Origin: UBA4722 sp041690995
GTDB taxonomy: Bacteria; Pseudomonadota; Gammaproteobacteria; DSM-16500
Length of the DNA: 32,470 nt
Reading direction: 5' to 3'
NCBI GenBank assembly: GCA_041690995.1
Contig: JBEPVM010000014.1
Coordinates: 1-32,470 of the forward strand
Of the stretch, positions 21,478-29,441 are shown piece after piece (within the stretch, counting starts at the first letter, position 1; every line of letters starts with the position of its first letter). Both the position numbers and the translations under genes were made by a program. The notes under the pieces are model-generated. The model did no database searches, was not told the origin of the DNA, and saw nothing but the letters and a program-made list of their open reading frames with translations.

Positions 21478-22812
21478 TTAACGCAACAACCCTAAATTAG
21501 AACCTCGTGAATTTGTCTTTTTAAGCAATGACTCGTATTGGTAGGACATTATATGTGTTTGGACTTGTGCCATAAAATCCATCACAACTACTACAATAAT
21601 CAATAACGATGTGCCGCCAAAATAGAAAGGAACATTCCACGTTGCAATCATAAACTCGGGCAACAAACATACTAACGTCACATAAATTGATCCCGCTAAG
21701 GTAAGCCGTGTCATCACTGTATCAATGTAGTTTGCTGTATGTTCACCCGGTCTAATACCTGGAATAAACGCACCCGATTTTTTTAAATTTTCTGCCGTCT
21801 CACGTGGATTAAATAACATCGCCGTGTACCAAAAACAAAAAAGAATAATCGCAGATGCGAATAATAACATATGCAATGGCTGTCCATTCTGTAGAGCTAT
21901 TCCGACTGTTCCCAGCCACTCCATACCCTTTCCATGGCCGAACCACTGGGCAATAGTCGCGGGCAATAAAATAATGCTCGATGCAAAAATAGGGGGTATC
22001 ACACCTGCCATATTAATTTTTAAGGGTAGGTGACTGCTCTTTGCAGAATAAACATTCCCGCCCTGCATTCGGCGCGCATAATTAATAGTAATTCTACGCT
22101 GTCCGCGCTCTATAAAAACAACCAGGCCAACGACTGCAGCAACAGCAACAATAATTAACAGTAACACAACTATCTGTAACTGCCCTTCTCTTACTTGTTC
22201 TAGCGTTCGACCAATGGCTGCGGGTAATCCTGCCACAATTCCTGAAAAAATAATCAAAGAAATACCATTCCCAATGCCGCGCTCTGTTACTTGCTCGCCT
22301 AACCACATTAAAAATAAAGTGCCTGTCACTAACGTCAACGTAGACACAACATAAAATGATAATCCTGGGTCGAGCGCAATGCCATGCGCTGCCAACATTT
22401 TTGCAGCACCTGCTGCCTGAAAAGTGGATAAAACTAATGTGCCATAACGGGTATATTTATTAATTTTACGCTGGCCTGCTTCCCCCTCTTTGCGTAGCTC
22501 TGCAAGCTGCGGTGAAACTAATGTCAGCACCTGAATAATAATAGAGGCAGAAATATAAGGCATAATCCCTAATGCAAATAAACTAAACCTTACTAAAGCA
22601 CCGCCAGAAAACATATTAAATAAACCGATAATATTATTCTGTTGTGCATTAAATAATTCTTGTAACCGTTGGGGATTTAACCCTGGAACGGGAATATAAG
22701 ACCCTATACGGAATACAATAATCGCAAACAATACAAATAATAAGCGATGCTTTAAATCTGCTATGCCTGCACTTGCAGTATTTGTGGCTTGCTTATTGAA
22801 TGTCGTTGCCAT
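21478..22812 (-). CDS. secY: Preprotein translocase subunit SecY
   Basis: A 444-residue inner-membrane channel protein with ten predicted transmembrane helices that, with SecE and SecG, exports proteins and inserts membrane proteins. Recognisable are LKHRLLFVLFAIIVFRIGSY (TM1), IPVPGLNPQRLQELF (plug region), LFALGIMPYISASIIIQVL, FRIG and the loop NPRETAENLKKSGAFIPGIR near the cytoplasmic face. It lies in the spc operon after rplO, with GAGG at the rplO end serving as ribosome-binding site. Confidence 0.97.
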   Translation of the reverse strand: MATTFNKQATNTASAGIADLKHRLLFVLFAIIVFRIGSYIPVPGLNPQRLQELFNAQQNNIIGLFNMFSGGALVRFSLFALGIMPYISASIIIQVLTLVSPQLAELRKEGEAGQRKINKYTRYGTLVLSTFQAAGAAKMLAAHGIALDPGLSFYVVSTLTLVTGTLFLMWLGEQVTERGIGNGISLIIFSGIVAGLPAAIGRTLEQVREGQLQIVVLLLIIVAVAAVVGLVVFIERGQRRITINYARRMQGGNVYSAKSSHLPLKINMAGVIPPIFASSIILLPATIAQWFGHGKGMEWLGTVGIALQNGQPLHMLLFASAIILFCFWYTAMLFNPRETAENLKKSGAFIPGIRPGEHTANYIDTVMTRLTLAGSIYVTLVCLLPEFMIATWNVPFYFGGTSLLIIVVVVMDFMAQVQTHIMSYQYESLLKKTNSRGSNLGLLR

Positions 22813-22819
22813 TGATTAA

Positions 22820-23257
22820 TTAAACCTCAACCCTTCCGCCCAAAGCTTCGATCGCTTTACGCGCACCTGATGTCACCCCCAATCCTTGTAGAGTGATCGC
22901 TTTTTTATTCAGCTCTCCAGCAAGAATGATTTTGACAAATAAAGTATTTTTATTCACAAGTCCTTTTGCTTTCAGTGCAGTAAGATCAATCACGTCAACA
23001 GTAATTTTATTCAGATCGGATAAACGAACTTCTTCAGTAATCAAAGCTTTTTGTGAACGAAACCCTGATTTTGGGATTCGTCTTTGTATAGGCATTTGTC
23101 CGCCTTCAAAACCTATTTTATGAAATCCGCCTGCGCGTGCTTTTTGGCCTTTATGACCTCTTCCACACGTTTTACCTTTGCCAGAACCTATTCCCCGACC
23201 TAATCTTTTAGCAGGAGTTTTCGCCCCTAGTGCTGGCTGTAGCGTATTAAGGTACAT
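22820..23257 (-). CDS. rplO: 50S ribosomal protein L15
   Basis: A 145-residue large-subunit protein that binds 23S rRNA. MYLNTLQPALGAKTPAKRLG, then GRGIGSGKGKTCGRGHKGQK and GFEGGQMPIQRRIPKSGF are diagnostic. The ATG at 23257 is preceded by GAGG; a longer frame to 23326 would run through rpmD and is rejected. The gene begins next to the rpmD stop codon. Confidence 0.97.
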   Translation of the reverse strand: MYLNTLQPALGAKTPAKRLGRGIGSGKGKTCGRGHKGQKARAGGFHKIGFEGGQMPIQRRIPKSGFRSQKALITEEVRLSDLNKITVDVIDLTALKAKGLVNKNTLFVKIILAGELNKKAITLQGLGVTSGARKAIEALGGRVEV

Positions 23258-23258
23258 G

Positions 23259-23447
23259 TTAAATTTCCTCAACTGATAGTAAATAAGCCACTTTATTGAT
23301 ATTGCCTCGGTTGCCCGGTGTATCATCTATTTGGACTGTTTCATGTATACGGTGCAACCCTAAGCACTTAACACATTCTTTGTGTTTGGGATGTCGTGCA
23401 ATTAAGCTCCGCACTAAAGTCACGTTTAACTTTTTCTTAAGCGCCAT
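23259..23447 (-). CDS. rpmD: 50S ribosomal protein L30
   Basis: A 62-residue protein, of normal length: KKLNVTLVRSLIARHPKHKE, CVKCLGLHRIHETVQIDDTP, GNRGNINKVAYLLSVEEI. The ferredoxin-like L30 pattern (LGL-x-R, V-x-x-x-D-x-P-x-x-R-G-x-I) is clear. Between rpsE and rplO in the spc operon. Confidence 0.95.
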   Translation of the reverse strand: MALKKKLNVTLVRSLIARHPKHKECVKCLGLHRIHETVQIDDTPGNRGNINKVAYLLSVEEI

Positions 23448-23477
23448 AATTAATTTCTCTAAGTATTAATAGTATTC

Positions 23478-23981
23478 TCAATGTAATAATTCTTCGACTG
23501 TTTTACCGCGTTTTGCCGCAACTGTTTCAGGTGTGGATATACTTGATAACGCCTTAAGCGTTGCTCTAACGACATTAGTAGGATTTGTTGACCCTATAAT
23601 TTTAGCTAACACGTTTTTAACGCCCAGCACTTCTAACACCGCGCGCATCGCACCCCCCGCGATAATCCCTGTACCGTCTGAAGCAGGCTTCATGAAAACT
23701 TTTGCTGCGCCATGTTTTCCTATGACTTGATAATACAATGTATCGCCTTTTAATGTGATATGACGTGTATTTTTACGTGCATTTTCTAATGCTTTTTGGA
23801 TAGCAACAGGCACTTCACGCGCCTTACCCACTCCCACACCAATCAGACCGTTGCCATTACCAACAACAACGAGTGCTTTAAAGCTGAAAATCTTGCAGCC
23901 TTTAGTCACTTTGTCATGACGTGATACGTGAACTAATTTTTCTTTCAACCCATCGCTTTGTGTTGTTCGGTCAAAACCCAT
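23478..23981 (-). CDS. rpsE: 30S ribosomal protein S5
   Basis: A 167-residue small-subunit protein involved in decoding accuracy and mRNA helicase activity. LKEKLVHVSRHDKVTKGCKI (double-stranded RNA-binding-like domain), GNGNGLIGVGVGKAREVPVA, PASDGTGIIAGGAMRAVLEV and GSTNPTNVVRATLKAL are conserved. The spectinomycin-loop region near KVTKGCKIF differs from the usual KGGRxF, which could affect spectinomycin contact. Confidence 0.96.
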   Translation of the reverse strand: MGFDRTTQSDGLKEKLVHVSRHDKVTKGCKIFSFKALVVVGNGNGLIGVGVGKAREVPVAIQKALENARKNTRHITLKGDTLYYQVIGKHGAAKVFMKPASDGTGIIAGGAMRAVLEVLGVKNVLAKIIGSTNPTNVVRATLKALSSISTPETVAAKRGKTVEELLH

Positions 23982-24012
23982 ATAAACCCTTAACCCTTAA
24001 ATTATAATGCCA

Positions 24013-24369
24013 TTAAAACAATAACCCGCCTTCTCTAGCACCCTCTGCCAATTCTTTGACGCGGCCATGATAAATAAATCCTGATCGATCAAATGCAACT
24101 TCTTTAACACCTACGCTTAAAGCACGCTCCGCCAAAATTTTACCTACCAGTTTAGCCGCTTCTTTATTTCCAGTTGACTTTAGTTTCTCTTGAATTCTTT
24201 TATCTAATGTCGATGCAGAGGTTAATACTTTTGCTCCATCCGCCGAAATAACTTGAGCATAGATATGACGTGGTGTTCTATGAACGCATAAGCGCACAGC
24301 ATCCAATTCTTTCATTTTCATTCTTCCACGCTTGCCTCGGCGTAATCTTGAAATTTTTTTCTTCATCAT
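24013..24369 (-). CDS. rplR: 50S ribosomal protein L18
   Basis: A 118-residue protein that binds 5S rRNA. KKISRLRRGKRGRMKMKELD is the basic N-terminus; LCVHRTPRHIYAQVISADGA, KLVGKILAERALSVGVKEVA and FDRSGFIYHGRVKELAEGAR are diagnostic. ATG at 24369 follows AGGA by 9 nt; TTG at 24375 and ATG at 24366 are alternatives. Confidence 0.95.
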   Translation of the reverse strand: MMKKKISRLRRGKRGRMKMKELDAVRLCVHRTPRHIYAQVISADGAKVLTSASTLDKRIQEKLKSTGNKEAAKLVGKILAERALSVGVKEVAFDRSGFIYHGRVKELAEGAREGGLLF

Positions 24370-24388
24370 ATACAAAAATCCTGCTTAG

Positions 24389-24958
24389 TTATTTCTTTTT
24401 GGTTTCTTTCAATTTAATTGTTTCATCAGCGTAACGAATGCCTTTGCCTTTATAAAGCTCTGGAGGACGAAAACCTCTAATCATGGATGCAACATGCCCG
24501 ACACGATGCTTATCAGGGCCTTTTACTACGATTTCAGTCGCTGTCGGGGCTTCTAATGTTATCCCGTCTGGAGCAACAAATTCATCGAGATGAGAATGAC
24601 CCACCTTCAATGATAAAACTTTGCCTTTGACTTGGGCGTTATAACCAACCCCTTTTAATGTAAGCTTAGATTCAAAACCGACTGTCACGCCATGTACTGC
24701 ATTATTAATTTCAGCGCGCATAGTACCAGGAATAGCATCTAATAACCGCGCGCCTGAACCCGTACGGCAATAACCTCTGTTGGGGTTTGTCGAAATCTTA
24801 ATATCATTTTTGTCTATCGTAATCTCTACAAATGGATTGATGGCCAAGGTTAAATGCCCTTTTGGGCCTTTAATTGCAATAGTCTGCTCGTGAATTTTTA
24901 CATCAACTCCTGCAGGAATAACCACTGGCTTTCTACCGACTCTCGATGCAGATGGCAT
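24389..24958 (-). CDS. rplF: 50S ribosomal protein L6
   Basis: A 189-residue protein near the factor-binding site of the 50S subunit, made of two repeated domains. SRVGRKPVVIPAGVDVKIHE, GPKGHLTLAI and the C-terminal GPDKHRVGHVASMIRGFRPP with ELYKGKGIRYADE are diagnostic. A short Lys-rich tail (KLKETKKK) and about ten extra residues make it slightly longer than E. coli L6 (177). Confidence 0.96.
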   Translation of the reverse strand: MPSASRVGRKPVVIPAGVDVKIHEQTIAIKGPKGHLTLAINPFVEITIDKNDIKISTNPNRGYCRTGSGARLLDAIPGTMRAEINNAVHGVTVGFESKLTLKGVGYNAQVKGKVLSLKVGHSHLDEFVAPDGITLEAPTATEIVVKGPDKHRVGHVASMIRGFRPPELYKGKGIRYADETIKLKETKKK

Positions 24959-24967
24959 ATAATCCCC

Positions 24968-25354
24968 TTACTCAACAACACACAAAATTTCACCGCCCAC
25001 ACGTTGTGCTTGTGCGGTTTGTGCGGTCATCACACCTTTGGGTGTTGATACAATTGCAATGCCCATGCCTGCACGAACAGTTGGCATTGCATCACTGCGT
25101 TTATAAATTCGTAACCCTGGACGACTCACTCGATCAATTTTCTCAATGACGGGAGAATCCTGGAAATATTTTAATGCCGCCTTGATATAATTTTTACCGT
25201 TTTCGATGAGTAACTCAAAATGCTCGATATACCCTTCTTGTTTTAATACGGTCAAAATTGCCGCCTTTAATTTAGACGCAGGAAACTTAATTTCCTTGTG
25301 TCCAACTGCTTGTGCATTACGTATTCTAGTCAACATATCTGCTATTGGATCCAT
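24968..25354 (-). CDS. rpsH: 30S ribosomal protein S8
   Basis: A 128-residue 16S rRNA-binding protein, and in E. coli the translational regulator of the spc operon. MDPIADMLTRIRNAQAVGHK, ASKLKAAILTVLKQEGYIEH, RVSRPGLRIYKRSDAMPTVR and GMGIAIVSTPKGVMT followed by GGEILCVVE match along the whole length. Confidence 0.97.
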   Translation of the reverse strand: MDPIADMLTRIRNAQAVGHKEIKFPASKLKAAILTVLKQEGYIEHFELLIENGKNYIKAALKYFQDSPVIEKIDRVSRPGLRIYKRSDAMPTVRAGMGIAIVSTPKGVMTAQTAQAQRVGGEILCVVE

Positions 25355-25394
25355 ACAACCCTCTTTTTAAAATCTTTTACTAAATTACCATACA

Positions 25395-25700
25395 TCACCA
25401 GCTCGCTTTACGCATTCCTGGAACTAATCCATTCATCACAGCGTATCGCATGTGTATTCTGCAAAGACCTGTCAATTGATTATAAGAACGTGATCTTCCG
25501 CACAGTCTACAACGACTGCGTTGCCGTGTACGACTGGAATCTCGAGGTAACATTTGAAGCTTACGCTCTGCTTCGAATCGTTCGTCATCATCGGCATTCA
25601 GATCACATATCACCGCTTTTAACTGCTGGCGTTGCTCATGAAACTTTTTATTTAAGATTACTCGCCTTTTTTCACGCTCTATCATTGACGTTTTTGCCAT
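25395..25700 (-). CDS. rpsN: 30S ribosomal protein S14, long form with a zinc-ribbon-like Cys/His set
   Basis: A 101-residue long-form S14: AKTSMIEREKRRVILNKKF, LQMLPRDSSRTRQRSRCRLC, and VPGMRKASW at the end. Long-form S14 normally lacks zinc ligands, but here C64-x2-C67-x12-C80-x2-H83 (RCRLC...LCRIH) has exactly the spacing of the zinc ribbon of the short, zinc-binding S14. It lies between rplE and rpsH as usual. Confidence 0.95.
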   Translation of the reverse strand: MAKTSMIEREKRRVILNKKFHEQRQQLKAVICDLNADDDERFEAERKLQMLPRDSSRTRQRSRCRLCGRSRSYNQLTGLCRIHMRYAVMNGLVPGMRKASW

Positions 25701-25704
25701 AATT

Positions 25705-26256
25705 TTAACTCATCTCTTTTTCTTTAAAGGGAAAACTAAATGCCTGTAATAATGCTTGTGCTTCTTTATCAGAACGGGCGGAGGTGGTGATTGTAATATC
25801 CAGGCCCCTCACTGCATCAATTTTATCGTAGTCAATTTCTGGAAAAACAATCTGCTCTTTAAAACCTAAGCTGTAATTTCCCCGCCCATCAAACGACTTA
25901 ATACTTAACCCACGAAAATCACGTACTCGTGGCAAGGCGATACTAATTAATCGATCTAAAAATTCATACATGCGTTTGCCACGCAGTGTTACTTTACAAC
26001 CGATAGGCCAACCTTCACGAACTTTAAAGCCAGCAATTGATTTTCTTGCTAAAGTCGCTACTGGTTTTTGTCCTGTAATTTTCTCAAGATCTGCCATTGC
26101 ATTTTCAATGACTTTTTTATTTTCCATCGCTTCGCCAAGCCCCATATTTAATGTCGCTTTAAGGAAGCGTGGTACTTGCATAACTGAAGTATACTTAAAC
26201 TGATCTTGTAGTTTTTTCACAACCTGTTTTTTATAATGATCTTGTAATCTTGCCAT
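25705..26256 (-). CDS. rplE: 50S ribosomal protein L5
   Basis: A 183-residue protein that binds 5S rRNA and contacts the P-site tRNA. ARLQDHYKKQVVKKLQDQF, VPRFLKATLNMGLGEAMENK, KITGQKPVATLARKSIAGFK, VREGWPIGCKVTLRGKRMYE and GLDITITTSARSDKEAQALL are diagnostic. It begins 13 bp after rplX and is 4 bp from rpsN. Confidence 0.97.
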   Translation of the reverse strand: MARLQDHYKKQVVKKLQDQFKYTSVMQVPRFLKATLNMGLGEAMENKKVIENAMADLEKITGQKPVATLARKSIAGFKVREGWPIGCKVTLRGKRMYEFLDRLISIALPRVRDFRGLSIKSFDGRGNYSLGFKEQIVFPEIDYDKIDAVRGLDITITTSARSDKEAQALLQAFSFPFKEKEMS

Positions 26257-26269
26257 AACTCACCTGTTC

Positions 26270-26605
26270 TTACACATCAATCACTTCAGTTAATGGATTT
26301 AAAGCGTTAGCTTTAAAACAGCGTACTTTTTTACCGTCTTTTTGTGTTTGAATCCAAACCCTACGACCTTTACCTGATACGGAGTCATACAGCATCACGT
26401 TAGAACGATGTATAGGCTGTGTTTTAATAATAATGCCGCCCTCATCACCTGCGTTTGGATTAGCTTTGACGTGTTTTTTTACTGTATTAATTCCTTCAAC
26501 TAAAAGCTTCTCTCCTGCTAATAACACAGACAACACAACACCTCGTCTACCCTTATCTTTACCTGTAATGACGATGACTTCATCGCCTTTTTTTATCTTT
26601 TTCAT
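26270..26605 (-). CDS. rplX: 50S ribosomal protein L24
   Basis: A 111-residue assembly-initiator protein of the 50S subunit. The KOW motif is KKGDEVIVITGKDKGRRGVV; VEGINTVKKHVKANPNAGDE and GIIIKTQPIHRSNVMLYDS follow. A few residues longer than E. coli L24. Confidence 0.96.
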   Translation of the reverse strand: MKKIKKGDEVIVITGKDKGRRGVVLSVLLAGEKLLVEGINTVKKHVKANPNAGDEGGIIIKTQPIHRSNVMLYDSVSGKGRRVWIQTQKDGKKVRCFKANALNPLTEVIDV

Positions 26606-26621
26606 GCTAATAATCTCTATA

Positions 26622-26657
26622 ATAAATCTTGTTATAAATCTTGTTATAAATCTTTAA
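26622..26657. repeat. Short tandem repeat between rplN and rplX
   Basis: The 12-mer ATAAATCTTGTT occurs twice in perfect tandem (26622-26633 and 26634-26645), then a third, imperfect copy (ATAAATCTTTAA). It lengthens the rplN-rplX spacer to 67 bp. Likely the product of replication slippage. Confidence 0.7.
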
Positions 26658-26672
26658 TAAATAGCCTAAAAC

Positions 26673-27041
26673 TTAGATAACTTCATCGGCTAATGAGATA
26701 ATCTTCATAAAATTTTCGCCGCGTAATTCACGTGTCACAGTGCCAAAAATACGTGTTCCAACCAGTTGCTGTTGCGGGTTAAGCAATACCACTGCATTTT
26801 CATCAAACCGTATCGCAGAGCCATCCGGACGTCTAATCCCTTTGCAAGACCTAACAACGAGGGCAAACCACACTTCCCCTTTCTTCACTCTACCTCTTGG
26901 AATAGCTTCTTTTATGCTAACCTTAATGACATCACCAATATTGGCATAACGACGATGCGATCCACCCAATACTTTTATGCACATGACGCGATGCGCACCA
27001 CTATTATCTGCGACTCCAAGCACTGTCTGCGTTTGTATCAT
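26673..27041 (-). CDS. rplN: 50S ribosomal protein L14
   Basis: A 122-residue protein that contacts 16S rRNA across the subunit interface. MIQTQTVLGVADNSGAHRVM, GSHRRYANIGDVIKVSIKEA and GTRIFGTVTRELRGENFMKI are conserved end to end. First gene of the spc operon, following a 90-bp gap that probably holds its promoter. Confidence 0.97.
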   Translation of the reverse strand: MIQTQTVLGVADNSGAHRVMCIKVLGGSHRRYANIGDVIKVSIKEAIPRGRVKKGEVWFALVVRSCKGIRRPDGSAIRFDENAVVLLNPQQQLVGTRIFGTVTRELRGENFMKIISLADEVI

Positions 27042-27077
27042 GCCTTAACTCCAATTTACTAAAAAAAACGACCGCCA

Positions 27078-27086
27078 ATACTAGCA
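27078..27086 (-). promoter_or_regulatory. Possible extended -10 promoter of the spc operon
   Basis: On the minus strand TGC-TAGTAT lies about 40 bp before rplN, in the rpsQ-rplN gap where the spc promoter is located in E. coli. TGn before the -10 can replace a -35 box, which is missing here. Confidence 0.3.
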
Positions 27087-27131
27087 TGTTTGGCTGAAAA
27101 ATAAATAGAAAAATCAAATATATTTGTTTTA

Positions 27132-27419
27132 TTATTCTAAAACGTCCTGCTCAGCTTCCAACACTTTCCGCACTAAAACCCAATGTTTTGTTTTTGAGAA
27201 CGGACGGCTTTGTTTAATTTCCACCCTATCGCCCATCCTGCAGGTATTTTCATCATCATGAGCATACATTTTTGAAAAACGTTTCATGTACTTGCCATAC
27301 AATGGATGCTTAACCTTGCGTTCAATCTGTACGACAATCGTTTTATGCATTTTGTCGCTCACCACTCGTCCAATAACATGTCGGCCGCCTGATGCTTTCT
27401 GCTCTATCTGCTCTATCAT
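27132..27419 (-). CDS. rpsQ: 30S ribosomal protein S17
   Basis: A 95-residue OB-fold 16S rRNA-binding protein. GRVVSDKMHKTIVVQIERKV, HPLYGKYMKRFSKMYAHDDE and MGDRVEIKQSRPFSKTKHWV match the family. It overlaps rpmC by 4 bp and is the last S10-operon gene. Confidence 0.96.
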   Translation of the reverse strand: MIEQIEQKASGGRHVIGRVVSDKMHKTIVVQIERKVKHPLYGKYMKRFSKMYAHDDENTCRMGDRVEIKQSRPFSKTKHWVLVRKVLEAEQDVLE

Positions 27420-27616
27420 AATCCTGAACCTTCTTTTTCGCGTATGATTGTTTTCACACGAGCTATTTGGCGCCTCACCTTTTTAAATAAGTGACCCTGC
27501 GGTGTCTGTCCCATACCTTTTTGTATGCGTAAACTCATATGCTCTTTCAATAAAGCAAGCAGTTCAACAACCCGTAACTCTTCAACTGATTTAGTTCTTA
27601 ATTCCGTCACATTCAT
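27416..27616 (-). CDS. rpmC: 50S ribosomal protein L29
   Basis: A 66-residue two-helix protein at the tunnel exit. VTELRTKSVEELRVVELLAL, LRIQKGMGQTPQGHLFKKVR and RQIARVKTIIREKEG are typical. Its ATG overlaps the rplP stop by one base and its stop overlaps the rpsQ start. Confidence 0.95.
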   Translation of the reverse strand: MNVTELRTKSVEELRVVELLALLKEHMSLRIQKGMGQTPQGHLFKKVRRQIARVKTIIREKEGSGL

Positions 27617-28029
27617 TACATTATCGTCCGCGTTTCAAATATTGATTTAACTGACAATTTATCAGCAGCTAATCTTAATGCCTGCCGAGCAATGTCTTCC
27701 GTCACCCCTTCTATCTCAAACATCATTCGTCCTGGTTGAACAAGCGCTACCCAATACTCGACACTACCTTTTCCTTTTCCTTGTCTCACTTCAAGCGGTT
27801 TTTTAGTGATGGGCTTGTCTGGAAAAATTCTAATCCAAATTTTGCCACCGCGTTTCACATGTCTCGACATCGCCCGTCGAGCTGCTTCGATTTGCCTTGA
27901 TGTAATACGGCCAAATTCAGATGATTTTAGTCCATATTCACCAAAACTCACTTTATTTCCTCGGGTTGCAACACCACGATTTCGCCCTTTAAATTGTTTG
28001 CGGAATTTCGTCCGCTTTGGCTGCAACAT
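27616..28029 (-). CDS. rplP: 50S ribosomal protein L16
   Basis: A 137-residue protein at the A-site region of the 50S subunit. MLQPKRTKFRKQFKGRNRGV, SFGEYGLKSSEFGRITSRQI, EAARRAMSRHVKRGGKIWIR and KGKGSVEYWVALVQPGRMMF are conserved; the last contains the region whose arginine is hydroxylated by YcfD in some gammaproteobacteria. Confidence 0.97.
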   Translation of the reverse strand: MLQPKRTKFRKQFKGRNRGVATRGNKVSFGEYGLKSSEFGRITSRQIEAARRAMSRHVKRGGKIWIRIFPDKPITKKPLEVRQGKGKGSVEYWVALVQPGRMMFEIEGVTEDIARQALRLAADKLSVKSIFETRTIM

Positions 28030-28031
28030 TG

Positions 28032-28715
28032 TTAGATCTCCTGTTTCGCTGACGCTTTTTCTAACCCTGCGTCTGATGCTTCTTTATCACCAATCACTTC
28101 GCCTTTAAATATCCACACTTTCACACCTATCACACCATAGGTCGTAAACGCTTCGGCTAATCCATAATCAATATCTGCACGTAACGTATGTAATGGCACA
28201 CGTCCTTCTCTATACCATTCACTTCGTGCAATTTCCGAACCGCCTAATCGCCCACTCACACAAATCTTGATCCCTTTCGCACCTAAACGCATCGCAGTTG
28301 TTACCACTCGTTTCATCGCGCGTCTAAACATAACTCTTTTTTCTAATTGTTGCGCGACTGTTTCAGCAACTAACTTAGAATCAAGTTCAGGTTTACGAAC
28401 TTCTTCAATACTGATATGAACAGGTACTTTTAAAATTTTATTAATTGCATTACGCAATGAATCCATTTCTTTGCCGCTTTTCCCAATAATCATACCTGGC
28501 CGTGCCACATGCACCGTAATTTTAGCATTGCGCGCAGGTCGATCAATCTGAATACGGCTAACACCTGCTGGCGCTAATTTTTTGTTTAAAAAAGCACGTA
28601 CTTCTAAGTCCGCACATAATGTATTAGCAAAATCTTTCGATGACGCATACCATCTTGAATCCCAGTCTTTTACAATGCCTAAACGTATGCCTTTGGGATG
28701 TACCTTTTGTCCCAT
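28032..28715 (-). CDS. rpsC: 30S ribosomal protein S3
   Basis: A 227-residue protein at the mRNA entry pore. MGQKVHPKGIRLGIVKDWDS, the KH-domain GxxG loop GMIIGKSGKEMDSLRNAI, RRAMKRVVTTAMRLGAKGIK and WYREGRVPLHTLRADIDYGL are conserved. Starts at the last base of the rplV stop. Confidence 0.97.
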   Translation of the reverse strand: MGQKVHPKGIRLGIVKDWDSRWYASSKDFANTLCADLEVRAFLNKKLAPAGVSRIQIDRPARNAKITVHVARPGMIIGKSGKEMDSLRNAINKILKVPVHISIEEVRKPELDSKLVAETVAQQLEKRVMFRRAMKRVVTTAMRLGAKGIKICVSGRLGGSEIARSEWYREGRVPLHTLRADIDYGLAEAFTTYGVIGVKVWIFKGEVIGDKEASDAGLEKASAKQEI

Positions 28716-29056
28716 TAGTTTTTCTCCTGATTAGACACGATTACAGTAATATGGCACGTGGGTTTCAATATTCGACAACCCCGTCCCTTTGCTCTTGCAT
28801 GCATACGCTTGTAACTCGCTGCCTGGTCTGCATAAATCTGGCTGACTTTCAACTCGTCAATATCAGCGCCTTCATTATGTTCTGCATTTGCAATAGCTGA
28901 CTCAAGCACTTTTTTTACAATGGCTGCTGCCTTTTTTGTATTAAATCGCAAAATATCTAACGCTCGATCAACAGGCAATCCTCGAATAAGATCGCACACT
29001 AATCGACATTTTTGCGCAGATAGTCTGGCACTTTTTAAGCTTGCCGCGACTTCCAT
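28715..29056 (-). CDS. rplV: 50S ribosomal protein L22
   Basis: A 113-residue protein whose beta-hairpin lines the exit tunnel and takes part in macrolide resistance when mutated. SARLSAQKCRLVCDLIRGLP, VLESAIANAEHNEGADIDEL and MHARAKGRGCRILKPTCHIT are diagnostic. Confidence 0.97.
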   Translation of the reverse strand: MEVAASLKSARLSAQKCRLVCDLIRGLPVDRALDILRFNTKKAAAIVKKVLESAIANAEHNEGADIDELKVSQIYADQAASYKRMHARAKGRGCRILKPTCHITVIVSNQEKN

Positions 29057-29076
29057 TCTTTACCCCCTCACTCTAA

Positions 29077-29409
29077 CTATTTAGATTTATCGGATTTCTT
29101 ATCACCTGATTTTGCTGGCGCTGAAGAAGACTGTTCAGCCTTCACTTTTTTATCACCCGAATGACCCTTAAATGTGCGTGTTATTGCAAATGCACCCAAT
29201 TTATAGCCGACCATATTTTCTGTAATAAAAATAGGTACATGCAAACGACCGTTGTGTACTGCTATTGTCACTCCAACAAATGTTGGCAAAATTACTGATC
29301 GACGCGACCAAGTTTTAATAGGGCGTTTATCTTTAGATGAAACCGCCTTTTCTACTTTTTTCATTAGATGATCGTCAACAAATGGCCCTTTTTTTACTGA
29401 ACGCGGCAC
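29077..29409 (-). CDS. rpsS: 30S ribosomal protein S19 with a C-terminal extension
   Basis: A 110-residue head protein of the 30S subunit; relatives are about 92 residues. MPRSVKKGPFVDDHLMKKVE, IKTWSRRSVILPTFVGVTIA, VHNGRLHVPIFITENMVGYK and LGAFAITRTFKGHSGDKKVK are standard. The last 18 or so residues (QSSSAPAKSGDKKSDKSK) are an added Lys/Ser-rich, probably disordered tail. Confidence 0.96.
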   Translation of the reverse strand: MPRSVKKGPFVDDHLMKKVEKAVSSKDKRPIKTWSRRSVILPTFVGVTIAVHNGRLHVPIFITENMVGYKLGAFAITRTFKGHSGDKKVKAEQSSSAPAKSGDKKSDKSK

Positions 29410-29441
29410 TGTTTATACCCTCATTATTATTTAAAACGCAA

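Noticed and set aside
23258..23326. N-terminal extension of L15
   Set aside because: The extra 23 codons run through the rpmD coding sequence; the ATG at 23257 has a good ribosome-binding site and gives the family N-terminus.
25298..25702. 134-codon plus-strand frame over rpsN and rpsH
   Set aside because: It is a shadow of two conserved ribosomal genes on the other strand.
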